Position numbers and translations under genes: made by a program. Shown here piece after piece: positions 34,539 through 46,441 of a stretch of 64,000 nt of DNA. Location of the stretch: the NCBI GenBank assembly GCA_025738555.1, contig JAOVFP010000012.1, positions 2,542,001 to 2,606,000 of the forward strand, written 5' to 3'. The notes under the pieces were generated by a model that had not been told where the DNA came from, did no database searches, and saw only the letters and a list, made by a program, of their open reading frames with translations. The stretch's first letter is position 1, and each line of letters begins with the position of its first letter. Source of the stretch: Cyathus striatus (Eukaryota; Basidiomycota; Agaricomycetes; Agaricales; Nidulariaceae).

Positions 34539-34933
34539 CACCTCAGACAGGCCTAAATCGGGTTCATGTAAATATGGTACATCCTGATTTTTGTAACAAT
34601 TAGAATATGCCATAAAATATGTAATGTGTCAGATGCATTAGAAAATTCTAAATTGGGTAATACATCTGCTTATTGTTCCAATTGTTTCGTGCCGATTTTA
34701 CCTGTGCAACGTGAACCGAGCCTCTGAAAATTTTCCGATTGGCCTAGGAACAGATGGGGTCACAGATCTTATTGTAAATATGTTGCATGGATCGGTCAGT
34801 TTTCCTATTCTTGCACATATTCTAGATTTGCTCACACATCAGTCAGATAACATATTTTAATAACTATTCTAATTGTTAAGTAAATCGGGTTGTACCATAT
34901 TTACAGCGATCTGATCCACCCTTGTCTGAGGTG
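34539..34933. mobile_element. 395-bp TIR element with TCA duplication
   Basis: The ends CACCTCAGACA and TGTCTGAGGTG are inverted, and GTAAATATGGTACA recurs in inverted form further in. TCA on each side would be a 3-bp target duplication, as in PIF/Harbinger elements; the assignment is tentative because 3 bp can match by chance. Confidence 0.65.
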
Positions 34934-35407
34934 TCAGCTACAAAATCATCAAGCACCACTGCTAAATTGGTTTCAAAGCTTAAAAAATAATCCCATATCA
35001 AAAGACCTTGCAGATGTTCAAGATAAATGAATTGCTCTTGCTACAAAAATTTTTAAATGGCAAGAACTTCAGTTAACATATATACCTGAAGTAAAACAGT
35101 TAATAGCTTCTAACTTCAAAGCAAATACAGATAAAATGGCTGTTGAAATTGAGTTAGTTCCTTTATACCTTCCTTCAGGACTTCCAGCACAGTTACATGC
35201 AGCTTCAACAATTAAGAAAGCAGTACAATCAGAATTGAAACTGTGGCTGGCACAAGCAAGTGATGCATTAGCTAAAATTCGGCATTATCATCACATAATA
35301 TCAACAGTAAAACTATTTAAATGATTAAATACATCTGGGACAGGAAATGAATGAAATACTCATGAGAAAATTGCATGAAAGGTTTAAAAACAAAACACAG
35401 CTAAAAA

Positions 35408-36826
35408 GAGCTCTTTACACTTAGCTGGGTGTTCTGTATGGATCTGCATGGAATCTGTGCAGAATCCGTATGGAATTTTCAGAGTCTGTGTGGAATCTGC
35501 ACAGATTTGGCAGAGGTTTTTTTGGGTCTGTGCAGATTCTGCACAGAATCAAAAATTCTGTGCGGATTACACAGAATTCCGCATTACAGACCTGAAAAAT
35601 TCTGTACAGATTCTGTACAGAATCCGTACAGAATCTTATTATACATATTTTCTTATGGAAAATTAGAATAGAAAATGTGTGACACTGTGCATAAAGCGTG
35701 ACACTATGCATTGAGTGTGATGCTAAGCATTGAGTGTGACACTAAGCATTAAGCGTGACACTAAGCATTAAGCATGACACTAAGCATTGAGTGTGACACT
35801 ATGTGCTGAGTGTGACACTAAGCATTGAGCATGACACTAAGCATTGAGTGTGACACTATGCGTTGAGTGTGACACTAAGCATTGAGCATGACACTAAGTG
35901 ATGAGCGTGACATGTGACACTGTGCATTAAGCGTGACACTAAGCATTAAGTGTGACACTGAGTGTTGAGTGTGACACTATGCATTAAGCGTGACACTAAG
36001 CATTGAGCGTGACATGTGACACTGTGCATTAAGCGTGACACTAGCATTATGCGTGATACTAAGCATTAAGCGTGACACTAAGTGTTAAGTGTGACACTAA
36101 GCGTTGAGTGTGACACTGAGCATTGAGTGTGACACTGAGCATTGAGTGTGACACTATGCATTAAGCGTGACACTAAGCGTTGAGCGTGACATGTGACACT
36201 GTGCATTAAGCGTGACACTAAGCATTGAGTGTGACACTAAGCATTAAGCATGACACTATGCATTAAGTGTGACACTATGCATTAAGTGTGACACTATGCA
36301 TTGAGTGTGTTACTATACATTGAGTGTGTTACTATACATTGAGTGTGTTACTATACATTAAGCATGACACTATGCATTGAGCATGATACTATATATTGAG
36401 TGTGTCACAGATTTCATGTGGTGTCAAACTTTTCACCTAGGGTTACACTTGACACCTGTGACAATGATTTCACATAGTGTCACAGATCCTGGCAGCAGTG
36501 GAGACAAGATGGTGGTAGAGATGACATGAGATTATGAATTAACAGTTTTAATAGTGTTCATTGTGATTTGAAACAGGAAAATTAAGGTATTAAACAGATC
36601 TTACAGATTTTGCATAAATCCACACAGAATCCATGCAGAATATGTATGGAATCTGTACAGAATAATCACCTCTAATAATAATAATAGCCACTATATAAAT
36701 TCTGTATGGTATTCTCAAGGATCTGTACAGATCTGTACGGATTCCATACGGAATTTTCAGGTCCATACAGATTCTGTGCAGATCTGTGCGGATCCGTACA
36801 GACCTCCTGGGGCATGTAAATTACTG
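35408..36826. mobile_element. Family-F non-coding TIR element, copy 1
   Basis: The ends GAGCTCTTTACACTT and, inverted, CAGTAATTTACAT are flanked by the exact 8-bp duplication GCTAAAAA (35400-35407 and 36827-36834), within the KDZ remnant. Terminal parts carry TCTGTGCAGATTCTG/CTGTACAGAATCCG repeats. The centre (35680-36410) is a minisatellite of GTGACACTAAGCATTGA units. No gene. Confidence 0.8.
35680..36410 (+). repeat. About 19-bp minisatellite GCATTGAGTGTGACACTAA
   Basis: About 38 units of GTGTGACACTAAGCATTGA with variants (AAGCGTGACACT, TATGCATT). It is the core of the family-F element; the same array forms the core of the second copy at 40510-40980. Confidence 0.85.
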
Positions 36827-37391
36827 GCTAAAAATGAGAATATACAAGGACCAGAACAAGATCCAGATGATACATCAAGTAGTGGGCAGTTTGAGATGTC
36901 ATAGATTTGGCTGGTGTCCAATAATTCATTAGGGGAGAATAAAGGAAATTGTAGTCTTAAGTTGGAATGGGCAAAAGCTCATGCATGAAGAGATAGATGG
37001 AAAGAGGAAGTGATTATTCTAAGAGAGGAAATGTGGCGAGTTATTGTATACTTTGAATGGAAAGAAAAGTGGTGGATAAGTATATCTGAAAAAAGAGACT
37101 ACAAAAGTGATGTAGAATCAGATATTAAGCAGGGAGTCAAGGCCTATGCACTCAAACAAGCATCTATTTGTAAAAGACTTGCATGACACTTTGCAGAACA
37201 GTGGTTATCTGTTGTTAAAAGTGACAGTTATACTCCAATTTGGGCTGACAACTACATGTCAACAGACATATTAGGAGATGATGAAGATAGTCTATACAAT
37301 ATTAATATTCCATTAGAGAAATCAATAATTGCTTATGATCACCTAGTTCATCTAGCAATATTAATGATTGTTTATGATTGCCTAAAACATT

Positions 37392-38866
37392 CAGTACTTT
37401 ACCCTCCCCTCCAATTTCTGAATGGACAAGAAATGTCTGGAATTTCCAGGTGGACTCCATATGAAAACCAGAACTTTGTTTTCCCATAGAGTCACATAGT
37501 ATTACAGTATCACAATATCAAGTGTCTCACAGTTGCAGTCATCACAGTTATGTTTCACATAGTATTACACTTGTCACACTTTTTGCAGTATCACAGTATT
37601 GGAGTTGTCACAGTTACCATTGCATAGTGTCACAGTATCACACATGGTCATAATGAAGCAAATATCACATTCACATTGTCATAGTCATCAGGGTCATCTT
37701 CATTATCACACTTGTCACATAGTGTCACAGCTGTCAAAATCTGTGATATTGTGACACTACAAAAAGTGTGACAAACGTGACAAGTGTGACATTATGTAAA
37801 AGATACTGTGACATTATGTAAAAGATACTGTGACACTATGTGAAAGTGACAAGTGTGATACTAAGCAAAAAGTGTGACACTGTATGTTGAGTGTAATGCC
37901 ATGTGAAAAGTGTGACACTGTATGTTGAGTGTAATGCCATGTGAAAAGTGTGATACCATGTGTTGAGTGTGACATGATGTGAAAAGTGTGACACCATGTG
38001 TGGAGTATGACACCATGCATTGAGTGTGACATCATGCATTGAGTGTGATGTCATGCATTGAGTGTGATGTCATATAAAAGTAGCTGTGATGACTACAAGA
38101 CTGTGAGACACATAATATTGTGATACTGCAATACTATGCAATATTGTCACACCTGTGTCATGCTCAACACACCCTGTTACATTCAACACACTGTATCATG
38201 CTCAATGCATGGTGTCAGAGTCCAGAGTCACACTCAACACATGATGTCACACTCAATACAGTGTCATGTTCCATGCATGGTGTCACACTCAATACACAGT
38301 GTCACGCTCCATGTCACACTCAACACATGGTGTCACACTCCATGCATCATATCACACTCCACACACCATGTCATGCTTAATGCAGTATCACACTTGACAT
38401 AGCCATAATAGAAGTTGTGGACTGTACAGTATGTGCACACACACTATGGTATGAATGAATGTTATATAATCATCACAACAATATTGGTTCAAACTATGTA
38501 ACTATGCCATGCTCTACTAATTTATTTATAATACAAGTAAAGTAAGTAATAAACTACTAATTAATACAAGCTACCCAGAATCCATATGGATTCCAGGTGG
38601 AATCCAGTATAGCAAATTCCTTCAGAATTCTGGCTGAAAGGCAGAATTTGGCCAATAATCTGGATTCCATGTGGAATTCATCCGGAAAGCACCTGGACTG
38701 GAAAACTAAAATTTGGCTGGTGTCTCTGCCAAAACAAGTCCACCCAGAGTCTGGATGGAGTCCGTGGAATGGCCAGAAATTCTGTGGAAATTCTGTGGAC
38801 TTTCTGGGGAGTCTGCAGATTCTGTCTGGACTCTGGAAGGAATTTAGAGGGGAGTGTAGAGACTTC
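37392..38866. mobile_element. Family-E non-coding TIR element
   Basis: The start CAGTACTTTACCCTCCCC and the inverted end GAAGTCTCTACACTCCCC are flanked by the exact 8-bp duplication AAAACATT (37384-37391 and 38867-38874) of the satellite unit. Terminal parts hold GGAATTCCAGGTGGACTCC-type repeats; the centre (37490-38400) is GTGTGACACTATG / CACACTCAACACATGGTGT arrays in opposite orientations on the two sides. No gene. Confidence 0.75.
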
Positions 38867-39452
38867 AAAACATTATACAATAGTAATACTCAATTAGAAA
38901 AAATCAATGATTGTTTATGATCACCTAGTACATCTGTACAATAGTAATATTCACTCAATACATATTAATGATTGTTTATGATTGTTTATGATTGCCTAAA
39001 ACATCCATACAATAGTAATACTCAATTATAAAAAATCAATGATTGCTTATGATCACCTAGTACATCCATCAATAGTAATATTCACTCAGTACATATTAAT
39101 GATTGTTTATGATTGTCTAATACATTGACAAAGTAGTAATATTCAATTGGAATAAACCAATGATTGTTCATGATTGCTTAAAACATTCATACAATAGTAA
39201 AACTCAATTATAAAAATCAATGATTGCTTATGATCACCTAGTACATCTATACAATAATAATATTCACTCAGTACATATTAATATTTGTTTATGATTGCCT
39301 AATACATTAATAAAATAGAATATTCATTTAGAAGAAATCAATGATTGTTTATGATTGCTTGATACATTCATACAATAGTAATATTCATTTAGAAAAAATC
39401 AATGATTGTTTATGATTATGATTGCCTAATACATCCATACAATAGTAATATC

Positions 39453-41489
39453 TGTTACGTACCAATTCCCTTCCTACTGGGAAATGAATGCGAAGATGCC
39501 CAGAGGGCATGGGAGAGCTATAACAGAAACCCAAAGTAAGTACAGGTACAGGAATGGGAGTGGAAGTGCAGAAGTGAACTGTGGCTTCAGCATATGTACT
39601 GCACCTTCTGGATATTCCCAGGGAATGGTTTGTATTTCACAACAGGCAATATACAATGTAAGGAAACATTCCAGAGTATATGAAGAGGCTTTGCCACTAC
39701 ACTAGGTAGCAGGAGAGGAACCCAAAGGAAAACCCAGAGTGGGTTTCAGAACTTAGAGTAGGAAGAGAGTGTACAGGGTTGATACAAATACTGAAGACTA
39801 CTTAGTACATCTGGAAGACTACTTATACTAAGTAGGAACCTATAGGTATGAATGTAAAAGTATAATACAAAGAACAAATCAAAGGAGTGAGTAGGAAATG
39901 AAGTCTGGGCAAAGTGGAGTAGGGGAGCTCTTTACACTTAGACAGGAGTTCTGTACAGATCTGCATGAAATTCGTGCAGAATCTGTATGGAATTTTCAGA
40001 ATCTGTGTGGAATCTGCACAGATTTTTTTCTTTTTGGCAGAGGTTTTTTGGGTCTGTGCAGATTCTGCTGTCAGAAGTAACAAGAATAAGAGGGGGTGAT
40101 TGAGAGAATAGAGGATGATGAGAAAGTAAGACTCAGACACAAACACAGACACAGACACAAAATGGGGAGGAAACTTGTTATCAACTACCAAGTTACAGAG
40201 TGTATATATACTGAGGCTGTCTACCAAAGTCCCAACCAAGGTCCATGTAACTAAGGTAACAGACAGCTGTCAATCTGTCAATCACATATCTGTTAATCAC
40301 AGAACTGTCAAGTATGACAGGTGACAAGTGACAGCTGTCAAAGAAGCTGTGCAACCCAGAATATCTAACATCTGCACAGATTCCACACAGAATTTTTGAT
40401 TCTGTGTGGATTATGCAGAATTCTGCATTACAGACCTGAAAAATTCTGTATAGATTCTGTACAGAATCTTATTATACTTATTTCCTTATGGAAAATTAGA
40501 ATAGAGAATTGTGTGATACTAAGCATTGAGTGTGACACTCTGCATTAAGCATGACACTAAGAGTTGAGTGTGACACTAAGGTTTAAGCATGTCACTGTGC
40601 ATTGAGTGTGACACTATGGATTGAGTGTGACCCTCTGCATTAAGTGTGACACTATCCATTGAGTGTGACACTGTGCATTGAGTGTGACCCTCTGCATTAA
40701 GTGTGACACTAAGGGTGACACTAAGCATTGAGTGTGACACTCTGCATTAAGCATGACACTATGCATTAAGTGTGACACTATGCATTGAGTGTGATACTAT
40801 ACATTAAGCATGACACTATGCATTGAGCACACTAAGTGTTGAGTGTGACACTATGTACTAAACATGACACTATGCATTAAGCATGACACTATGCATTAAG
40901 CATGACACTATACATTAAGTGTGACACTAAGTGTTGAGTGTGACACTATGCATTGAGCATGATACTATATATTGAGTGTATCACAGATTTCATGTAGTGT
41001 CACACTTGACACCTGTGACAAGGCAGCAATGCATAAATCCACACAGAATCCATATAGAATAATCACCTCTAATAATAATAATAGCCACTATATAAATTCT
41101 GTATGGTATCTATACAGGTCTGTATGGGTCTGTATAGATCTGTGCAGATCTGTACAGATCCATACAGACCTCTTGGGGAAGTGTAAATTACTGGAGTAGG
41201 GGTGCAAATGATGCACTCAGAATGCAGAATAAAGAACTAAACTATAAAGGTCATAATGAAATGTACAAGTAGGAATGGAAGAGAGAAGTAATAGAATGAT
41301 GATGTGGTGAGGCTGTCATAAGAGAAACTATGTATCTGGGATACCTGATAGAAAACCTGATGGGTTCCGGGTACATTCCCAGGTGGGAACATCAGGAAGT
41401 ATAAACCCATAGCAGATATGTTCCAGGAACAGACCAGGTGTGTTGGAAGGTCATGTGGGAACCTTCAGTAACATCAGCACGATGTAACA
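39453..41489 (-). mobile_element. Solo LTR, family L1, carrying a nested element
   Basis: It starts TGTTACGTACC and ends TGTAACA, with the exact 5-bp duplication ATATC (39448-39452 and 41490-41494). Without the nested element and its duplication it is about 760 bp and is the reverse complement of the 764-bp copy at 54687-55450. TG...CA ends and a 5-bp duplication fit an LTR; no internal retrotransposon region is present. Confidence 0.8.
39925..41193. mobile_element. Family-F non-coding TIR element, copy 2 (nested in LTR)
   Basis: The same ends as the copy at 35408 (GAGCTCTTTACACTTAG and, inverted, CAGTAATTTACACTTCC) are flanked by the exact duplication GAGTAGGG (39917-39924 and 41194-41201). 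The undisturbed target can be seen in the LTR copy near 55000. The core 40510-40980 is the GTGTGACACT minisatellite. No gene. Confidence 0.85.
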
Positions 41490-41599
41490 ATATCACTCAG
41501 TATTTATCAATGATTGTTTATGATCCCAATTATACTGTAGCATGACTTTGGTGATTGTCCCAATCACCAAACCCTGGCTTTCTATGATCAAAATGACCT

Positions 41600-42310
41600 A
41601 CATGCCTCCACTTAGATCATCTAAGTGGAAGCATACTGAAGAGGCTTCCAGGAAATTGGTAACAAACATTATAAAATGCTACTTGTTTTGAGCACCTTAC
41701 CATGTTTTTCATATTTTTCTTTGTCCTATTGAAATATTACTCTTATTTTATTCATTCAAGTTCAAAAATAACATTAATTAAGTATATATTAAAGCCATAA
41801 ACCATCTATGGCCATATTTGTACCTGTCCCATACCATAGAAGGTTCAAAAAACTTTGTATGGTACAGTTGGCAGCCCTAATCAAGGTGGCAGAAGTGGGA
41901 TGGTGGAGTGTAGGAATGTGTCAGTGGCAATGCCATTGCAACTCTGTGTGAGCCTAGAGGTTGGTCAGGACTCAGAAGTTTGGAACCTGAACAGTGTTGG
42001 TAGCATTTAATTCACACATATCATGTGATGCTCAATCTTATCATCAGCCAGGAAATTAGCCAAGTCAAGTGCTCAAGCACCTCATTAAGCTGTGTCTGTG
42101 ATTAGATTTGACCACAAAGGGAAAATGAAAGTATCCCATCAATAACACCATTCTTATGTACTTTGACAAGCACCAAAACCAAAACTTGGGACCATTCTCA
42201 TCCACACCTTCCATGTGTGCTCATCACATAATTTAATGATTAATTCTACTGTTCCAATCTACCAGGTTATGATAATAACAGAAATAGAATAACATGCATT
42301 GGTTACAGCA
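41600..42310. other. AT-rich spacer, nothing recognised
   Basis: No frame, array or terminal repeat was recognised here. Confidence 0.5.
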
Positions 42311-42316
42311 CTTTGC

Positions 42317-43245
42317 ATATCTATCAACTTACTATCAACTGACTCTCATATAAGTATTGATAGTCTCACCTGACTCTCATCTGACTGTCATTTGACTCTC
42401 AACTGAGTCTCAAGAGTCAACTGAGAGTCTCATTAGAGTCAGTTGAGACCTGAAATTAGTATTGGGCTTAGCTTGGATTCTTATCTGACTCTTACCTGAC
42501 TCTCACCTAACTCTATGTGTGACATGTTGGAAAATATTGAAAAAGTGTGACATGCTGGAAAATGTTGGAAAAAGCGTGACATGTGTGACAAGCGTGGGGA
42601 AAATATGACATGTTTGGAAAACTGTCACATATCATAATCATCACACTTGCCACACTTTTCCCACGCTTGTCACATATGTCACGCTTTTTCCAACATTTTC
42701 CAACATATCACACTTTCACACACATGTGTGACAATAGAGTCTAGGTATGGCTTAGTTTCCTGGCATGTCATACTTTTTCCAACATGTCACGCTTTTTCCA
42801 ACATTTTCCAGCATGTCACACATGTCACGCTTTTTCCAGCTTTTTCCAACATGTCACACATGTCACGCTTTTCCAATATTTTCCAGCATGTCACGCTATT
42901 TTCAACATGTCACACTTTTCCCTTATCACATTGATCACCAATAATGTATTGACAACTTGCTTATTCAACAAACAACTATCACTGATAGTCTAATAAGAGT
43001 CCTATCAATCTAGTCTCAGATTACTATTGAGACCTGAGTGAGAGAGTTTTCAGTTTTGTGAAAATTTATCATCTAACTCTCACCTGACTCTCACCTGACT
43101 CTCACCTAACTCTCATCTGACTGTCATTTCAGGCTAAAAATCTCAATCTACTCTCACCTGACTCTCAATCTACTCTCAGAGAGTCTCAACTGACTATCAA
43201 CTGACTCTCTGATAGTCAGTTGAAACATGTGGCTAAGTGTATCAA
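42317..43245. mobile_element. Family-C-like element, copy 2 (borders incomplete)
   Basis: TATCAACTGACTCTCATATA at the left and GTTGAAACATGTGGCTAAGT at the right match the element at 19641-20863, with the TGTCACGCTTTTTCC block between (42520-42930). The outermost bases and a target duplication are not found, so it is probably truncated or recombined. Confidence 0.6.
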
Positions 43246-43428
43246 CCTCACTCTACCTGGACTCTATCTGGACTCTACTTGGACTTTACTTGGACTTGAG
43301 TAAACTCAGGCACCTAGACTGAACCTGGACTCTACCTGGACTCTACATGTACTCTACCTGGACTTTAGTAGACTCAAGTACTTAGACTGAATCTGGACTC
43401 TACATGGACTCTACTTGGACTCTACCTG

Positions 43429-44294
43429 GATGGTCATTACACTCCTCCATGAAATTGTGTAGACTCCATGTAGATTCCACCTGGACTTTATATAGAGAAA
43501 ATTATAGACTCTACATGGACTCCAAGTGGACTCCAGGTAGAAGCTGGACTGCACTCAGAGTCTGCTGGACTCAAGCAACCAGATTCTACCTAGACTCTAC
43601 TTGGTCTCCACTGAACTCAAGTGCCTAAGCTGTAAGTTGTAACATGTTTCCCACAGTCATCATACTTGTCACACATGTGTGTAAGTGTGACATGTTGAAA
43701 AATGTTAGAAAAAGTGTGGTGCTTAAGCTGTATGTAGACTCTATTGTTACACATGTGTGAAAGTGTGACATGTTGGAAATGTTGGAAAAAGCGTGACATG
43801 CGTGGGAAAATTATGACATGTTTGAAAAGTGTGGCAAGTGTGATGATTGTGATATGTGACATTTTTCGAACATGTCACACTTTTTCCCACGCTCGCCACA
43901 CATGTCACGCTTTCCCCACACTTCAAGTTTGATGACTGTAGGTGTTGGAAAATGTTGGAAAAAGCGTGACATGTGTGACAAGCGTGGGAAAAAGTGTGAC
44001 ATATTCGAAAAATGTCACATATCACAATCATCACACTTGCCACACTTTTCAAACATGTCACAATTTTCCCACACATGTCACGCTTTTTCCAACATTTTCC
44101 AATATGTCACACTTTCACACACATGTGACAAGTTTGACAACTAGGAAACATGTTACAACTGTGACAATAGAGTCTAGATACGGCTTAGGCACTTGAGTCC
44201 AGGTAGAGTCTAGGTAGAGTCTAGGTAGAGTCCACCTGGAGTCCTGGACTCTACCCGGAGTCCACCTGATCTCATGGAGGAGTGAAATATACAG
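43429..44294. mobile_element. Family-A short non-coding TIR element, copy 2
   Basis: It runs from GGTCATTACACTCCTCCATG to the inverted CTGTATATTTCACTCCTCCA, about 865 bp. Outer GACTCTACCTGGA repeats surround a TGTCACGCTTTTTCC block (43640-44170) whose two halves are in opposite orientation. No clear 8-bp duplication. Before it, 43246-43428 holds more GGACTCTACCTGGACT repeats. Confidence 0.65.
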
Positions 44295-44706
44295 CAGATT
44301 TGGGGATCCATTAATACTTCATTTAATTGCAGACTATTCCATTGGGGACACCCCATTAAGGAAACCACCTAGGATGGAGCAAAGGAACTAGCAATTATGT
44401 CAGATGGCTACTGTGGCCTGGGAATGCACTAGTATGAGTCTGAGTGGAATTGTTAGATGCTAGCCTGCCATGTGGGAATTATGATGACTAATGAAGTACA
44501 GAATTCAAAACATGGTGTTGGCAGGTCTTGACATATGATTTACCAAACTTCTCACACAATATTTAACACAAGCATTAGTATATTCTGGGGGTGTATAAAT
44601 AGATAAATACAAAAACAAATGTAAGGTTGATATAGGCTTCTGCCTCATGACAATAAACAGGACTTAAAAAATAAATAAATAAATAAATACATCACAGTTA
44701 TATGAC
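44295..44706. other. Spacer, nothing recognised
   Basis: Unique-looking DNA with no supportable gene; a short AAATAAATAAATA run lies near 44680. Confidence 0.5.
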
Positions 44707-45701
44707 TAGTGATGAGCAAAGGGTATGCTATACCCTGGGGGGTACAGGGGTAGGGTACAGAGGGGGTATGGGTAAGGGTCCAATATTTTTGAAATTCCAA
44801 ATACCCCTACCCTCTGCAAGGGTACAAGAGGTCTGGCTTAGCTCAAAGTCTACAATTGCCATTATTTATGAAATCATTACTATTTCAAACATATTGTATT
44901 CATATATTTGAACCCTCAAGAGCTACCTGTTTCAATGTATACTAACCTACACATAGCCTTCTAGACTAGTAAGTGTAAATATGAATAATATGTGACAATT
45001 AAGAAATAATATCAGAAGTAAGAGGCTGATTTAAGTGGTTAGTAATTCACTGCAAACTAGGGCTGGTCATGGATAGATCTGGATGAATCCGGATAATATC
45101 TGTTGGATAAAATCAAATTCGGATAGAGATCGGATGGTATCTGCAGATCTCGGCTCTCATCTGTGCTAACTTACTTTAGCATAGAGGTACAACTTAATTC
45201 TAATTTATCTATTGTAGTTATTTACCGATTTCCATGATTTTTAGGTCATTGAAGTTGTAAAATAGCAGGGTTCATAGTTACATACAATAAGTACAAAAAA
45301 TATGACACAAAAATTCAAAAGAGCCAAAGTTGCAGTATAAGTCTTGAATTGTACTTAGCCTATTTGCAATTGAATTGAATTACATAAAAATGTATGTGGC
45401 ATTCATTAAAGTGATAGCCCTGATCACAATGTGTGACTGGTCCCTTTCATGTCACAAATTCCATGAAATTCTGAAAATGATATTTATTTAAGCATAGAAA
45501 TACAACGACTGGTTTATTTCTTATAAAAGTATGTAAAATAGAAGAATACATTTATTATTATATATATATGATATTAAAGTGGAGTATAAGCAGATAATAG
45601 TCAGTGTGTAAGGGAATAGGGGTATGCATTGAGCAGATATCTGCAGATTATCTGAATATCTGTGGGAAGATATCCATATCCGATCTGATGGTACCAAAAA
45701 T

Positions 45702-46076
45702 TGTTAGGACTTCGTTATTTATCTAATCTTTTATCTAATCACTATCTTATCTATGCCATGTGATTAGTCACATGACCTACAATGCGGACACCATGCGTAT
45801 CAACATACATTACTCATCATGACTGTAGGCACAGTTACACAGTTTGGCCATACATATAACATGAGTTCTTAATGTAGAAGCACAGTAGACATGTGTTGTA
45901 GTGTAGGTTACTTACATGCAATATACTCATGGACTCTTTCTATAAATACGGTCATTCTTAGTTAGTATTCATTATTCTTGTGCTAGTTTATTCCAGATTA
46001 GCAATAAGACTCACTTCTCTTTCATGTTTGAGTGTTTAAGTTCAGCTTTGAGTATTTTGCTCGTCTGTCGCTAACA
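45702..46076 (+). repeat. 5' LTR of the gypsy chromovirus (375 bp)
   Basis: It starts TGTTAGGACTTC and ends CGCTAACA; the 3' LTR at 51776-52150 has the same length and differs at about 15 positions, all transitions by my reading. The flanking pentamers AAAAT and AAAAC differ at one base. Confidence 0.85.
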
Positions 46077-46441
46077 AAAGCACAAGAATCTACCTCATTT
46101 CTCAACCCTGAACTTCTCTTCTTTTGCTGACCCCCGGCAAAACTACTTTCTATACCTCGTTCCCCGTCTTGGACCTCTTGGACCAGACATACACTCCATT
46201 CAATAGACTTGATTGTTGTACTTGGAAGTACGAGAGGACCGGTGTAACATTGAGCCTGACACTGTCTGAATTACTGATCATCTAAGGCCCTCTGCCTTAA
46301 GTTTGGCATGGCGCCAGTGACTGGGGAGGCTACCATGTGTTGCCCCAGCTGGTTCTATCTGCAAAAAAGTGTGCATGAAACTTAGGATGTCTCACTATTT
46401 TCCAAGCATCCTCAAGAGCTTCTGATACTCAATCTATCACA

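Larger units (their letters stand above)
34473..37325 (+). pseudogene. KDZ transposase remnant (start plus C-terminal region)
   Basis: A start MAPKRQGSPTSKTNQK lies at 34473. After a 395-bp insertion the readable part is IFKWQELQLTYIPEV, IELVPLYLPSGLPAQ and a helical ALAKIRHYHH stretch to about 35325. Past a second insertion it continues with IWLVSNNSLGE, LKLEWAKAHA, RWKEEVIILREEMWRV, FEWKEKWW, GVKAYALKQAS and FAEQWL to about 37255. This is the order of the C-terminal helical region of KDZ transposases, including the EWAKARA / EEMRRV / YAxKQA landmarks known to me. TAG replaces an expected Trp before IWLV, and TGA codons follow KAHA and CKRLA where Arg is expected. The catalytic core is missing, so this is a deletion derivative. 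Confidence 0.65.
37330..41595 (+). repeat. About 60-bp satellite, array 2, interrupted by elements
   Basis: Units with AATGATTGTTTATGATTG, CTAAAACATCCATACAATAG and TAATATTCA occur at 37330-37391, 38875-39452 and 41495-41530, followed by a shared end word TTTCTATGATCAAA. They are separated by the elements at 37392-38866 and 39453-41489. Within 38880-39450 a longer period of about 120 bases alternates GATTGCTTATGATCACCTAG and GATTGTTTATGATTG units. Confidence 0.8.

Noticed and set aside
35421..35711. Frames rich in CRFHTDS or CADSAQN words
   Set aside because: They are translations of the TCTGTGCAGATTCTG repeats at the end of the family-F element.
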